Notes: generated by a model from the letters alone, not told the origin. A stretch of 64,000 nucleotides of DNA from CAYLHS01 sp964383535 (GCA_964383535.1 CAYLHS010000002.1:1-64000); one strand, 5' to 3'; shown: positions 43,305 through 51,831, counted from the first letter of the stretch. Program-made: numbers and translations.

Positions 43305-44709
43305 GGATTACAGCGTCCAAGGAGAGATCGTGACCGGCGCTTTCGCGGATCCCGGCCGAACACATGTCCTCATGGTCACCAACCATGGTGTCCATGAATG
43401 GAAGGTGATTCCCGGCCTGCCCGACACAGGTGGCCAGAACGTATACGTGAACCAATTCAGCGAGGCACTCGTCGCGCAGGGGTACCGAGTGACGATCGTC
43501 AACCGCGGCGGCTACCCGAACCCATCGACCGGACGGCCACAGGTGGGCACGAGATACCACCCTTCAGGACACGCTCGGATCCTGTACCTGGAAGATGGAG
43601 ATCCTGAATTCGTCCGCAAGGAAGACATGGCCGAACACATCCCCGCCCTCGTCACGGATCTCCAGGCCAAACTCGCGTCAGACGCGGACACCTATCAGTT
43701 GATCATCTCCCACTACTGGGATGCCGGAGCCCTCGGCGCAAGCCTCAATCTTCGGGCAGCGACCCGCGTTCCCCACGTCTGGGTACCGCACTCGCTCGGA
43801 GCTCTGAAAAAGCGCAACATGGATCCGTCCACGTGGCACGGGCTTCGCATCGACGAGCGGATCCAACACGAAAAGGCGCTGCTCCCGGAGCTCGATGGTG
43901 CCGTCGCAACGTCCACCGCCATTCGTGACACCTTCCTCAACGACTACGGGTACATGCCGAAGTACCTCTTGCCGCCATGCGTCGACATCGACCGGTACCG
44001 CCCCCGCGCCGGGAGCGAGTGCGATCACATCTTCGAGTTCCTCGCTGCGCACTCCAACCGCACGGCCGCGGAGTTGCGAACCCGCACAATCGTCACCGAG
44101 ATCAGCCGGACCGATCGCACAAAGCGCAAGGACGTCCTCATCAATGCGTTTGCCCGGGTTCATGAGCGGTTGCGCGGCGCATTCCTGGTCGTCGCGCTCG
44201 ATCCGCACGCGGGACCGGCCTACGACGAGGCGGCAGCCCTGATCCATGACCTGCATCTCGAGGATGACGTAGCGGTCCTCGGCTCGGTGTGGGAACAGCT
44301 CCCGTGTCTGTACGCCGTGACGGCCGTCTACTGCACGCCCTCGGTCATGGAGGGATTCGGGATGAGTGCAGAGGAGGCGGCCGCCACCGGTAAACCTGTG
44401 ATCGCCTCCGACCTTGTTCCCTTCGCTACCGAACACCTGCTGGGCGGGAACCCGAGCCACGTTCGTTTCGACGGCCTCGCCGACCCGAAGCGTGTTCTGC
44501 TCCAGGGCGAAGGCGCGATCGTCGTACCGGCCGACGATGTCGAAGGGTTCGCCCACGCTTTGGAAATGCTCCTCAGCAACGACCAGCTCAGAGCTGACAT
44601 GGGCGACAAGGCACTGGGCATCACCGTTCCCTATTTCACATGGGAACGACGAACTCGAGATCTTCTCAACGACCTTGGAGTCACGCCGACCCACAATCCT
44701 GCATCGTGA
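43294..44709 (+). CDS. GT4 glycosyltransferase, sucrose-phosphate-synthase-like
   Basis: 471 residues. N-terminal domain: PGLPDTGGQNVYVNQFSEAL and ISHYWDAGALG, then VWVPHSLGALKKRNM, all shared with sucrose-phosphate and sucrose synthases. C-terminal donor site: EISRTDRTKRKDVLINAF and PSVMEGFGMSAEEAAATGKPV, the E-x7-E motif. It probably transfers a hexose from an NDP-sugar to a sugar phosphate such as fructose-6-phosphate; donor identity is not readable. Start ATG 43294 overlaps the phosphatase gene (43282 is possible). The stop overlaps the next GTG (GTGA). Confidence 0.82.
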   Translation: MADRDYSVQGEIVTGAFADPGRTHVLMVTNHGVHEWKVIPGLPDTGGQNVYVNQFSEALVAQGYRVTIVNRGGYPNPSTGRPQVGTRYHPSGHARILYLEDGDPEFVRKEDMAEHIPALVTDLQAKLASDADTYQLIISHYWDAGALGASLNLRAATRVPHVWVPHSLGALKKRNMDPSTWHGLRIDERIQHEKALLPELDGAVATSTAIRDTFLNDYGYMPKYLLPPCVDIDRYRPRAGSECDHIFEFLAAHSNRTAAELRTRTIVTEISRTDRTKRKDVLINAFARVHERLRGAFLVVALDPHAGPAYDEAAALIHDLHLEDDVAVLGSVWEQLPCLYAVTAVYCTPSVMEGFGMSAEEAAATGKPVIASDLVPFATEHLLGGNPSHVRFDGLADPKRVLLQGEGAIVVPADDVEGFAHALEMLLSNDQLRADMGDKALGITVPYFTWERRTRDLLNDLGVTPTHNPAS

Positions 44710-45611
44710 CCGATTTCGCCGACACACTCACCAACACCTGGCAGGCTCAGAACGATGAGGGGTTCCTCCTGTCCGCCCCGGAAGGCATCGAGGAACGGTC
44801 CCTGCCGGATCCGGATGTCGGCGTCACCTACCGACTTCGCTGGATGCCACATAGGGAAATCCGCTCGGACACCGCCGAACTGGAACGACGCGGGATACTC
44901 AACCCCAACCGTCGTGACGAGGACCTGTTTCGCGACCCGCGAGACCCGTCGGGCCGGCACTGCTTCCTCTGCGCTCAGAACATCGCCGAGTGCAACCCGA
45001 TGGAGCGGCTCATCCCCGTTCGGCTGGCCGGCCGTGACTATCTGATCGGCGCCAACTTCGCCTGGATCGAACAGAACCACTTCACGGTCATGGCAGCAGA
45101 ACACGTCGACCAAGACTTCACTCCTCACGTTCTCGACGCGATGGTCGACTTGTACCGACGTGCAGGCGGGGAGTACCGAGTGCTGTACAACGGAGCGCAG
45201 GCCGGAGCGACGATCCCCTGGCATCTTCACTACCAGATCACCACCGAACGCCTTCCCGTGGAGGACCTGCCGGAGGGGAGCGAAGCCCGCTACCCGGCGG
45301 CGCTGCGGCGCGTCCAGGTAGATGGACAAGGAACACTCACCGCGCTCGCCGCGGTGAACGACTGGATCGCGCCGGACCCTGAGCACCGTCGTGTCAACGT
45401 GCTCATCGCCGGCGCGGTCGCCCAGCCGATGGTGCACGTATTCTTCAGGGACCGTCGCCTTTCGCACGCCACGATCAAGGGCCTGATGGGTGGGTTCGAA
45501 ATATGTGGTGACCTCATCTACAGCGAGCCTGACAAGCGCACCATCTTCGAGACTGCCACCGTTGAAACGGCCCGCAACGCGATCGCCGAGGTGCGACCCC
45601 CCGAAACATGA
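44706..45611 (+). CDS. DUF4922 protein, HIT/GalT-like nucleotidyltransferase or phosphorylase
   Basis: 301 residues. The N-terminal block RHCFLCAQNIAECNP and LIGANFAWIEQNHFTVMAAEH, then NGAQAGATIPWHLHYQ with an H-x-H-x-Q triad, place it in DUF4922. That family lies close to GDP-glucose and GDP-galactose phosphorylases, Apa2 and GalT. The second His of the triad would be the nucleotidyl-carrying residue. Coupled by GTGA overlap to the GT4 gene, it likely makes or recycles the NDP-sugar used by that enzyme. This is inference; no substrate for this subgroup is known to me. GTG 44706 is fixed by the overlap. Confidence 0.72.
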   Translation: MTDFADTLTNTWQAQNDEGFLLSAPEGIEERSLPDPDVGVTYRLRWMPHREIRSDTAELERRGILNPNRRDEDLFRDPRDPSGRHCFLCAQNIAECNPMERLIPVRLAGRDYLIGANFAWIEQNHFTVMAAEHVDQDFTPHVLDAMVDLYRRAGGEYRVLYNGAQAGATIPWHLHYQITTERLPVEDLPEGSEARYPAALRRVQVDGQGTLTALAAVNDWIAPDPEHRRVNVLIAGAVAQPMVHVFFRDRRLSHATIKGLMGGFEICGDLIYSEPDKRTIFETATVETARNAIAEVRPPET

Positions 45612-45637
45612 CGCCGGCAGGCCGGCCGGTTCGTGGC

Positions 45638-46924
45638 CTAGTAGCGATCCCTGTCGTGCAGGCTCCTCGCCTGCTCGAATGTCGCTCGCGTCCTTCTGGC
45701 GATACCACGCCAACCGAACATGCGACGGGCGAATCTGGCCCCGGTGATCGAAAGACGTTCCTGAAGCTGGGGGTAGCGCAGAGGCATCGACAGCATGACG
45801 GCGAACTCACGGGGACGTTTGGGGTCCGCGAACAGCGCATGGGATCCGAAGTCGAACATCTCCTCGAGACCGCCATGGATGGTCACCACGCACGGCGTCC
45901 CACACGCCATCGCTTCGACAGCAGTCATCCCGAACGGTTCATAACGAGATGGCAAAGCGAACACGGGCGCTGCGCGGTAGTACCTGGGCATATTCTCATC
46001 CTCGATGTGCCCGAGCCACCTCACGTGTTCGGTCACATCGATCTCGCCCGCGAGCGACTTCCACTTGTCGACCCTTCGCTCGTCCGCGCCTGAATTGGCG
46101 CCGATCGCCAACTGGAGACGCGCGTCGGGAACCAGCTCGCGCAGCTCTGGCAGTGCTCGGATCAGCAGGTCATAGCCCTTGTTGGCAGCGGCCCGTCCGA
46201 CCGTGTACACGTCGTGCTTGCGGAACTTGATCCGGCGGCGAGCAACGGCGATCTCCGCATGTGTGATCGGGGTATACCGCGACTCGTCGATTCCCGGCGG
46301 AATCATCGAGATGTGCGGCGCGGGAACGTCGTAGTCCTCGATCAGCAACTCGATCTGCTGGTTGCTCGTCGCGATCACCTGATCGCATCTGCGATAGACG
46401 AGGAATTCCTTGCGAATCCGTTCTTCGAACCGGTAGTCCGACTCGATCTTCTGTGTGTCGCCCTGCATGCCCCGTCGTTTCCACGAGCCGAGCGAGTGGG
46501 GGGTGTGGATGTGCGTGATGTCCAGCTCTTCGCCGATCTGTTGTCCGGCGAAACCTGCGTCCCAGTAGTGCGAGTTGATGTACTCATAGCTGAGGCCGTG
46601 GTCGCGGAGTGTGTCGAGGAATCTGCGGACGAACTCGTCGAGGTGGTCGTGCATGTCTTCTTTGCGAATGAAGTCCGGTCCGCCGAATGGGATCCTCCAG
46701 ACCCGAAGGTGAGGGCCCATGTCGTCGAATTCCGGCTGGTCCTCGAACCTGCGGGTGACGATGTCCACCGCGTGGCCAAGCTCCACGAGCTGCTTGGCGA
46801 GTTCCAGGACGAAGACGACCTGACCACCCGTGTCCGGGAGTCCAAGTTCCGGCGCCGCAGAGAAGTATCCGTGCAGGGAGAGCATCAGGATTCTCGGAGG
46901 GCTGAAACCGGGTATGTGCTCCAT
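45638..46924 (-). CDS. GT4 glycosyltransferase resembling mannosylfructose-phosphate synthase
   Basis: 428 residues. LSLHGYFSAAPELGLPDTGG, LELAKQLVELGHAVDIVTRR-FEDQPEF, INSHYWDAGFAGQ and HTPHSLGSWKRRGM align with the sucrose-phosphate/mannosylfructose-phosphate synthase branch, closest in my memory to MfpsA of Agrobacterium. The donor motif SRYEPFGMTAVEAMACGTP is complete. It is convergent with the DUF4922 gene (27-bp gap), so the locus holds two related synthases on opposite strands. ATG 46924 has AGGA 6-9 nt upstream. Product could be sucrose-, mannosylfructose- or a related phosphate. Confidence 0.78.
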   Translation of the reverse strand: MEHIPGFSPPRILMLSLHGYFSAAPELGLPDTGGQVVFVLELAKQLVELGHAVDIVTRRFEDQPEFDDMGPHLRVWRIPFGGPDFIRKEDMHDHLDEFVRRFLDTLRDHGLSYEYINSHYWDAGFAGQQIGEELDITHIHTPHSLGSWKRRGMQGDTQKIESDYRFEERIRKEFLVYRRCDQVIATSNQQIELLIEDYDVPAPHISMIPPGIDESRYTPITHAEIAVARRRIKFRKHDVYTVGRAAANKGYDLLIRALPELRELVPDARLQLAIGANSGADERRVDKWKSLAGEIDVTEHVRWLGHIEDENMPRYYRAAPVFALPSRYEPFGMTAVEAMACGTPCVVTIHGGLEEMFDFGSHALFADPKRPREFAVMLSMPLRYPQLQERLSITGARFARRMFGWRGIARRTRATFEQARSLHDRDRY

Positions 46925-47041
46925 GAGATCCTGGCTCCTTCCCGGCGCCCCTACGGGACCTGTTGCCCGCGATGAAGAACGCCTTTGGCGGACCTCTCTG
47001 CCTCACCCTACCAAAGGGCACAGCGAACGAGAGGGGGTCGA

Positions 47042-47314
47042 CTACTCGTCGATCGCGGCGGCGAAGCCGGTGTCTTGACCCGTCAGACCGCCTACCGAGT
47101 GGGTCGTCAATCGCAGGGTGACCTTGTTCCAGCTGATCTGGATATCGGGATGATGAAAGGCCTTCTCAGCGAGCATGGCCACTCTGGTCACGAACGAAAA
47201 GGCTTCGATGAAATCCGAGAACGCGTATGTGCGAGTGAGCGTTTCGCCATCCAGCGACCATGCCGGGTGTGCGGTCAGGAACTCGGTTCGCTCCGCAGGT
47301 GTGAGGAGATCCAC
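47042..47314 (-). CDS. 4a-hydroxytetrahydrobiopterin dehydratase (pterin-4a-carbinolamine dehydratase)
   Basis: 90 residues. The motif KAFHHPDIQISWNKVTLRL followed by THSVGGLT is diagnostic; the HHP histidines are catalytic. It dehydrates 4a-hydroxytetrahydropterin and recycles pterin cofactor. No phenylalanine hydroxylase is adjacent; stand-alone copies are common. The frame opens at 47344 (TTG), but GTG 47314 is 7 nt downstream of TAGAGT (47322-47327, minus) and yields a normal-length protein. Confidence 0.92.
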   Translation of the reverse strand: MDLLTPAERTEFLTAHPAWSLDGETLTRTYAFSDFIEAFSFVTRVAMLAEKAFHHPDIQISWNKVTLRLTTHSVGGLTGQDTGFAAAIDE

Positions 47315-47362
47315 GTACGTGACTCTACGAGGCTTGTGGCCCAATCATGCTTGCATGGGCGC

Positions 47363-47719
47363 ATGGCACTCAACGTGCTCGGCACCGAACTGCAGCCCTG
47401 CTCATTCGACCCGCTCACCGGGTACCACAGAAACGGTTACTGCGACACGGGTTCCGGAGACGTGGGTGTCCATGCGGTGTGTGCCAGGGTTACTGCCGAG
47501 TTCCTCGAGTTCTCCAAGCGAGCCGGCAACGACCTGTCGACACCGCAACCGTTCTACGCGTTCCCGGGGCTCGTGCCCGGTGACCAATGGTGCCTGGTGG
47601 CCGCCCGCTGGCAGGAAGCACTCGAAGCGGGTGTTGCCCCACCTGTCGTGCTCGAGTCCACCCACGCAGGAGCCCTCGAGTGGGTCAGCCTCGACGACTT
47701 GAAGGCGCACGCGTCATAG
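47363..47719 (+). CDS. DUF2237 family protein
   Basis: 118 residues. NVLGTELQPCSFDPLTGYHRNGYC, GVHAVCARVTAEFLEFSKRAGNDLSTP and FPGLVPGDQWCLVAARW are the DUF2237 signature, with four conserved Cys. Short cytoplasmic protein of unknown function found in many bacteria. ATG 47363 matches the family start. I do not see a clear -10 or ribosome-binding site. Confidence 0.88.
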   Translation: MALNVLGTELQPCSFDPLTGYHRNGYCDTGSGDVGVHAVCARVTAEFLEFSKRAGNDLSTPQPFYAFPGLVPGDQWCLVAARWQEALEAGVAPPVVLESTHAGALEWVSLDDLKAHAS

Positions 47720-47763
47720 ACGCCAGCGGCGGCATGGTGCCGGTGCGATCCCCCTGCGGGTGG

Positions 47764-47979
47764 TCACGCAGCAGCGGGAAAGATCGTGACGATGTCGTGA
47801 AGCGGGATGGATTCGGTTCCGGTTTCGTGGCGGAGCAGAAGCGCCCAGCCTCCGAATGGGACCTCCATCCCCAGATACTCACCGACGACGACCGCGTCGT
47901 CCGTGGTTGCCAGATATGTCGTTCCGCACCGAAGGTGGTTGAACCGTGCACGGGTGAACGAAGACTGTCGTGCCCTCAT
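47764..47979 (-). CDS. small protein of unknown function downstream of the DEAD-RRM helicase
   Basis: 71 residues: a basic N-terminus (MRARQSSFTRARFNHLRC) then a hydrophobic beta-like part with DDAVVVGEYLGMEVPFGGWALLLRH. It resembles a small SH3/Sm-like barrel, though this is only an impression. A strong AAGGAG lies 5 nt before ATG 47979, and the gene starts 23 bp after the helicase stop on the same strand. That favours a real cotranscribed gene. An RNA-related role would be guilt by association. Confidence 0.55.
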   Translation of the reverse strand: MRARQSSFTRARFNHLRCGTTYLATTDDAVVVGEYLGMEVPFGGWALLLRHETGTESIPLHDIVTIFPAAA

Positions 47980-48002
47980 AGGCACTCCTTTCTGAGGCTG
48001 AG

Positions 48003-49436
48003 TCAGGGGCGGCCGCGCCGGGGTCTGGCGGCGCTCACCTTGAGGTTTCGGCCATCCAGTGTCGACCCGTTGAGCGCTTCGATCGCCGCCTGAGCAGCGG
48101 GGACGGTCATATCGATGAACCCGAACCCCCTGGAGCGGCCGGTTCGCCGGTCGGTGACGATGGTCGAACCGCTCACTTCGCCGAAGCGGGCGAACATCGC
48201 TCGCATCTCATCGGCAGTCGTCCGCCACGGCAGATTCGCAACGTAGAGGCTCAGACGATCCTCCCCCTTGGGGGGCAGCATCGAGCCGGTGGGCCGCGTC
48301 ACCTCCGGCGTCCGCCGCTCGAATCGACCGTTCGGAGCTTCAATTGGGATCCGCAGACCGAGCTCTCGCTGCATGCGACGCATCGGCGCGCGCTGTGCGC
48401 TGGTCACCAGCGTGATAACGGTGCCGGCTGCCCCGGCCCGCGCGGTTCGTCCCGACCGATGGACGTAGTCCTTGGCGTCTCCTGGTGGGTCGAAGTGGAT
48501 GACCGACGCGACGGCATCGATGTGGATCCCTCTCGCTGCGACGTCAGTCGCGACAAGGGCCTGGACACGACCGGATGTGAACTCCTGGAGTGCTCTGGTT
48601 CGTTGACTCTGCGATCTGCCGCCGTGGAGGGCCACAGCACGGACCCCACACCTGGCGAGTTGCTTCACGAGCCGGTCGGCACCGTGTCGGGTGCGTGTGA
48701 ACACGATGGAACGGCCCTGGGCCTCCACGAGATCGGCGGTGTGCTGCACGCGATCGTGATGCTGGACCAACCAGAAGTGGTGTTCGGCGTCGATCGCCTC
48801 CTCTTCGGTCCCCCCGACTTCGTGAACGATGGGATCGTGCTGGTAGTCGCGGCTCAGCACGGCGACATCACCGTCGAGCGTCGCCGAGAACAGCAGAGTC
48901 TGACGATGCTCGGGCGTTCCGTCCAGGATCCTGCGGACGACCGGAAGAAACCCCATGTCGGCCATCCGATCCGCCTCGTCGATCACGGCGATGTCCACGT
49001 GTCCGAGATCGACCGTACCCTGGCCGATGAGATCCTCGAGACGTCCCGGGGTGGCGACGAGGACATCGACACCCCTGCGCAGCGCGTTCCGTTGCGGGCC
49101 GTATCCGACCCCGCCATAGACGGCGAAGACATGCCGATCAACGGCCTTGGCGAGGGGAGACAGCTCTCGCTTGATCTGTTCAGCGAGTTCACGCGTCGGC
49201 GCGAGCACGAGCGCCCGTGGACGGTGACGATTCGCTTTGCGGACGTTGGTGAGGAGTGGGAGACCGAATGCGAGGGTCTTGCCGGACCCTGTCGGTGCCT
49301 TGCCAGAGACATCTCGTCCGGCGAGCGCATCTGGGATCGTCGCCGCCTGAACGGGGAACGTTTCAACGATGTCGCGGTCGGCGAGCACGCTGACGAGTCG
49401 GCCAGGCAGGCCGAGTTGATCGAAGTGGGTAGGCAT
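48003..49436 (-). CDS. DEAD-box RNA helicase fused to a C-terminal RRM domain
   Basis: 477 residues. Helicase core (about 1-365): Q-motif region, Walker A APTGSGKTLAFGLPL, PTRELAEQI, DEAD within VIDEADRMADMGF, SAT, TRHGADRLVKQL and HRSGRTARAG. A short linker leads to an RNA-recognition motif (about 398-470) with RNP2 LYVANLPW and RNP1 SRGFGFIDM. Bacterial DEAD-box proteins more often carry a DbpA-like or basic tail; here the tail is a eukaryote-like RRM. Likely role: RNA remodelling in ribosome assembly, cold adaptation or decay. GGAAAG precedes ATG 49436. Confidence 0.92.
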   Translation of the reverse strand: MPTHFDQLGLPGRLVSVLADRDIVETFPVQAATIPDALAGRDVSGKAPTGSGKTLAFGLPLLTNVRKANRHRPRALVLAPTRELAEQIKRELSPLAKAVDRHVFAVYGGVGYGPQRNALRRGVDVLVATPGRLEDLIGQGTVDLGHVDIAVIDEADRMADMGFLPVVRRILDGTPEHRQTLLFSATLDGDVAVLSRDYQHDPIVHEVGGTEEEAIDAEHHFWLVQHHDRVQHTADLVEAQGRSIVFTRTRHGADRLVKQLARCGVRAVALHGGRSQSQRTRALQEFTSGRVQALVATDVAARGIHIDAVASVIHFDPPGDAKDYVHRSGRTARAGAAGTVITLVTSAQRAPMRRMQRELGLRIPIEAPNGRFERRTPEVTRPTGSMLPPKGEDRLSLYVANLPWRTTADEMRAMFARFGEVSGSTIVTDRRTGRSRGFGFIDMTVPAAQAAIEALNGSTLDGRNLKVSAARPRRGRP

Positions 49437-49617
49437 GGTGAGGCTTTCCGGTTGAGTCGAATGTGCCGATCTCTTCCCCGAGGTTCGGGGTTCGGCCGAA
49501 GAGGCGGTCCAACCGGTGAGAGACTATGCCGTGTAACCACCGGGGAAGCGACTGTACGCTGGCCTCCACCCGGTGCGGCGGTAGAACCCTACCACTGACT
49601 CGAGGCAACTGGAAGGC

Positions 49618-51207
49618 TCACACCCTCGGCCCGGCATTCGCGACGGCGTTGTCGACCGTGTCCACGTACGCTTCGAAGTTGCGGGCGAACATGCCGGCAA
49701 GCCGGCGGGCTTCCCGATCGAACGCGGCCTTTTCGTTCCACGTGTCGCGCGGAATCAGGAGTTCAGACGGAACGCCCGGCACGGATGTCGGCACCTCGAA
49801 CCCGAAGACCGGATCCTCCACATACTCGACATCGTCCAGCTTGCCCTCGAGTGCCGCGTTGAGCATCGCCCTGGTATGCGGGATACGCATCCTTGTCCCG
49901 ACACCGTACGGGCCGCCCGTCCAGCCGGTGCTGATCATCCACAAGCGGCACTGGTGCTTGTCGATCTTGCCGGCGAGCACCTCCGCGTAGTCGGCCGGTG
50001 GAAGCGGAAGAAACGGTGCCCCGAAACACGGCGAGAATGTCGCCGACGGTTCGGTCACACCCCGCTCGGTCCCGGCCAGCTTCGCCGTGTAGCCACTGAT
50101 GAAGTAGTACATCGCCTGCTCCTTCGTGAGCCGGACGATGGGAGGCAGGATCCCGAAGGCGTCGGCCGACAGGAACACCACGTTCTCAGGGTGCGGCCCC
50201 ATCATCGTCGGCGCGGCGTTCGGCAGGTGCGCAAGAGGGTACGAACAACGGGTGTTCTGGGTGTTGGACGCGTCGGCCCACTCGGGTCGGCGGGTGTCGG
50301 GACTCACCACCACGTTCTCGAGAATCGTCTCGAACTGGTTGGCGGCCTGATAGATGAGGGGCTCGTCCGTGTGGGAGAGGTTGATCGTCTTGGCATACGA
50401 GCCACCTTCGATGTTGAACACCCCGTCGGCTCCCCACCCGATCTCATCATCCCCCACCATCAATCGCGCAGGATCGCTCGAAAGCGTCGTCTTGCCGGTG
50501 CCCGAGAGACCGAAGATGACCGCCGAGTCACCTCGTTCTCGACCGACACTCGCCGACGCGTGCATGGGCAGCACGTTCCGCTTGGGAAGCAGGTAGTTCA
50601 TCACCGAGAACACCGACTTCTTCATCTCCCCCGCATAGGTCGTGCCACCGATCAGCAGGATCTTGTGGTCGAAGCTGATGCAGATGAACACCTCGCTGCG
50701 AGTTCCGTCTCGCTCCGGGTCGGCCTTGAAGTGGGGCGCGTGGACGATCGTGAAGTCTGGGACAAACGGCTCGATCTCGTCGGAAATGTCGAACTTGCGA
50801 GGCAGGATGAAGGCGTTCCGAGTGAACAGCGAGTGCCACGGACTCTCGGTTATGCTCCTCACCGATAGCCGGTTCTTGGGGTCGGCGCCGGCGTACATGT
50901 CTTGCACGTACAGGTCGCGTTGCCCGAGGTACTCGCACACGCGCTCGTACAAGGCATCGAATACCTCCGGCTCCATCGGGTGGTTGACGTCACCCCACCA
51001 GATGTCGCGCTCGGTGCTCTCTTCCCGAACGACGTACTTGTCCATGGGGCTGCGTCCGGTGTAGGGGACGGTCTTGACGACGAGTCCGCCTCGGTGAGCC
51101 AACGACCCCTCACCTCGACGCAGGGTGTGTTCGTACAGCTCGGGGGTCTTCAGATCCCAGAAGACGTTCTTCGTTGTCGTGATTCCGTGGGAAGCAAGCG
51201 ATCTCAT
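49618..51207 (-). CDS. pckA: phosphoenolpyruvate carboxykinase (ATP)
   Basis: 529 residues, the usual length. RSPMDKYVVRE, GGTTYAGEMKKSVFSVMNY, the kinase-1 loop FGLSGTGKTTLSSDP, DDEIGWG, NIEGGSYAK and the lid/adenine region TNTR-like SNTQNTRCSYPL are present. It converts oxaloacetate to PEP with ATP in gluconeogenesis. Most actinomycetes carry the GTP form, so an ATP-form gene is a useful lineage marker. The frame opens at 51237, but ATG 51207 lies 7 nt downstream of TACCCT (51215-51220, minus), suggesting a leaderless start. Confidence 0.95.
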   Translation of the reverse strand: MRSLASHGITTTKNVFWDLKTPELYEHTLRRGEGSLAHRGGLVVKTVPYTGRSPMDKYVVREESTERDIWWGDVNHPMEPEVFDALYERVCEYLGQRDLYVQDMYAGADPKNRLSVRSITESPWHSLFTRNAFILPRKFDISDEIEPFVPDFTIVHAPHFKADPERDGTRSEVFICISFDHKILLIGGTTYAGEMKKSVFSVMNYLLPKRNVLPMHASASVGRERGDSAVIFGLSGTGKTTLSSDPARLMVGDDEIGWGADGVFNIEGGSYAKTINLSHTDEPLIYQAANQFETILENVVVSPDTRRPEWADASNTQNTRCSYPLAHLPNAAPTMMGPHPENVVFLSADAFGILPPIVRLTKEQAMYYFISGYTAKLAGTERGVTEPSATFSPCFGAPFLPLPPADYAEVLAGKIDKHQCRLWMISTGWTGGPYGVGTRMRIPHTRAMLNAALEGKLDDVEYVEDPVFGFEVPTSVPGVPSELLIPRDTWNEKAAFDREARRLAGMFARNFEAYVDTVDNAVANAGPRV

Positions 51208-51253
51208 GAGTACAAGGGTACGCGAATGCCACGACAAGGCTCGCTGCGCTCGT

Positions 51254-51281
51254 CGGTTGCCGGTTATCGGTTGTCGGTCAT
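51254..51281. repeat. heptanucleotide tandem repeat CGGTTRY x4
   Basis: CGGTTGC, CGGTTAT, CGGTTGT and CGGTCAT follow each other without gaps. It resembles short tandem heptanucleotide repeats known from cyanobacterial intergenic DNA. Related shorter copies lie at 1744 and 10663. Confidence 0.5.
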
Positions 51282-51283
51282 CG

Positions 51284-51306
51284 ATGAGACCCGCTCACGG
51301 TCTCAT
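51284..51306. promoter_or_regulatory. inverted repeat between pckA and a divergent membrane gene
   Basis: ATGAGACC (51284-51291), 7-nt centre, GGTCTCAT (51299-51306). It is located about 80 bp from each of the two divergent start codons. It could be an operator or a hairpin; no T-run follows. Confidence 0.35.
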
Positions 51307-51386
51307 ATTGCGAATGTGGACGCGAACCGAAATCTGAGGATTAGGGCGCCCTGGTCGGGTAGGTTGTCACCGAAGAGGGAGGGAAC

Positions 51387-51782
51387 ATGGAAGATCAGAC
51401 CGGAGCGCATCGGGAATCATCAATAGGAGCGGAGCTGTTGCTCAGAGTCGGAGCGGCGATCATCATTGCCGACTGGCTCCTGTTCGCCATCATCCTCGAC
51501 GAGTACTTCTTCTTCTGGGGAACGCTGCTTGTCGCCGCCTACGCGCTGTTCGCTGCCTGGGTGCGATCCAACCGACCTGCGGCATCGTGGCCGGTCCCGT
51601 TCGGATGGACCATGAAGCTGCTTGGATACTCGGCGGGCTTCCTCGGAGCCCTCGACCTGTTGGACGATCTTCGGTTCGACGTCCTCAACGGTGCCGCCAC
51701 CATCATCGGAGCCATCATCTTCTACGTCGGGGCGTTCCTCATGTTCTGGGGAGCACGCCAACTGGACGACACGACCAGCTGA
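51387..51782 (+). CDS. small polytopic membrane protein of unknown function
   Basis: 131 residues, four hydrophobic segments (about 16-31, 40-58, 68-86 and 98-121) with short loops. No recognised family. ATG 51387 follows GAGGGAGGGAAC; TAGGTT (51360-51365) could be its -10 box. Transcription runs toward the TetR gene 49 bp downstream, but that gene has its own promoter and operator. Confidence 0.65.
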   Translation: MEDQTGAHRESSIGAELLLRVGAAIIIADWLLFAIILDEYFFFWGTLLVAAYALFAAWVRSNRPAASWPVPFGWTMKLLGYSAGFLGALDLLDDLRFDVLNGAATIIGAIIFYVGAFLMFWGARQLDDTTS

Positions 51783-51793
51783 ACAACCCCCAG

Positions 51794-51823
51794 ACTTGCA
51801 CAATGTGCAAGTTTGCGTAGACT
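51794..51823 (+). promoter_or_regulatory. TetR operator overlapping a leaderless promoter
   Basis: Perfect 19-bp palindrome ACTTGCACA-A-TGTGCAAGT (51794-51812). Its left arm contains the -35-like TTGCAC (51796-51801); 16 bp later is TAGACT (51818-51823), then 8 nt to GTG 51832. A repressor bound here would cover the promoter. Autorepression of the tetR-ABC operon is inferred. Confidence 0.7.
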
Positions 51824-51831
51824 GCACGTTC

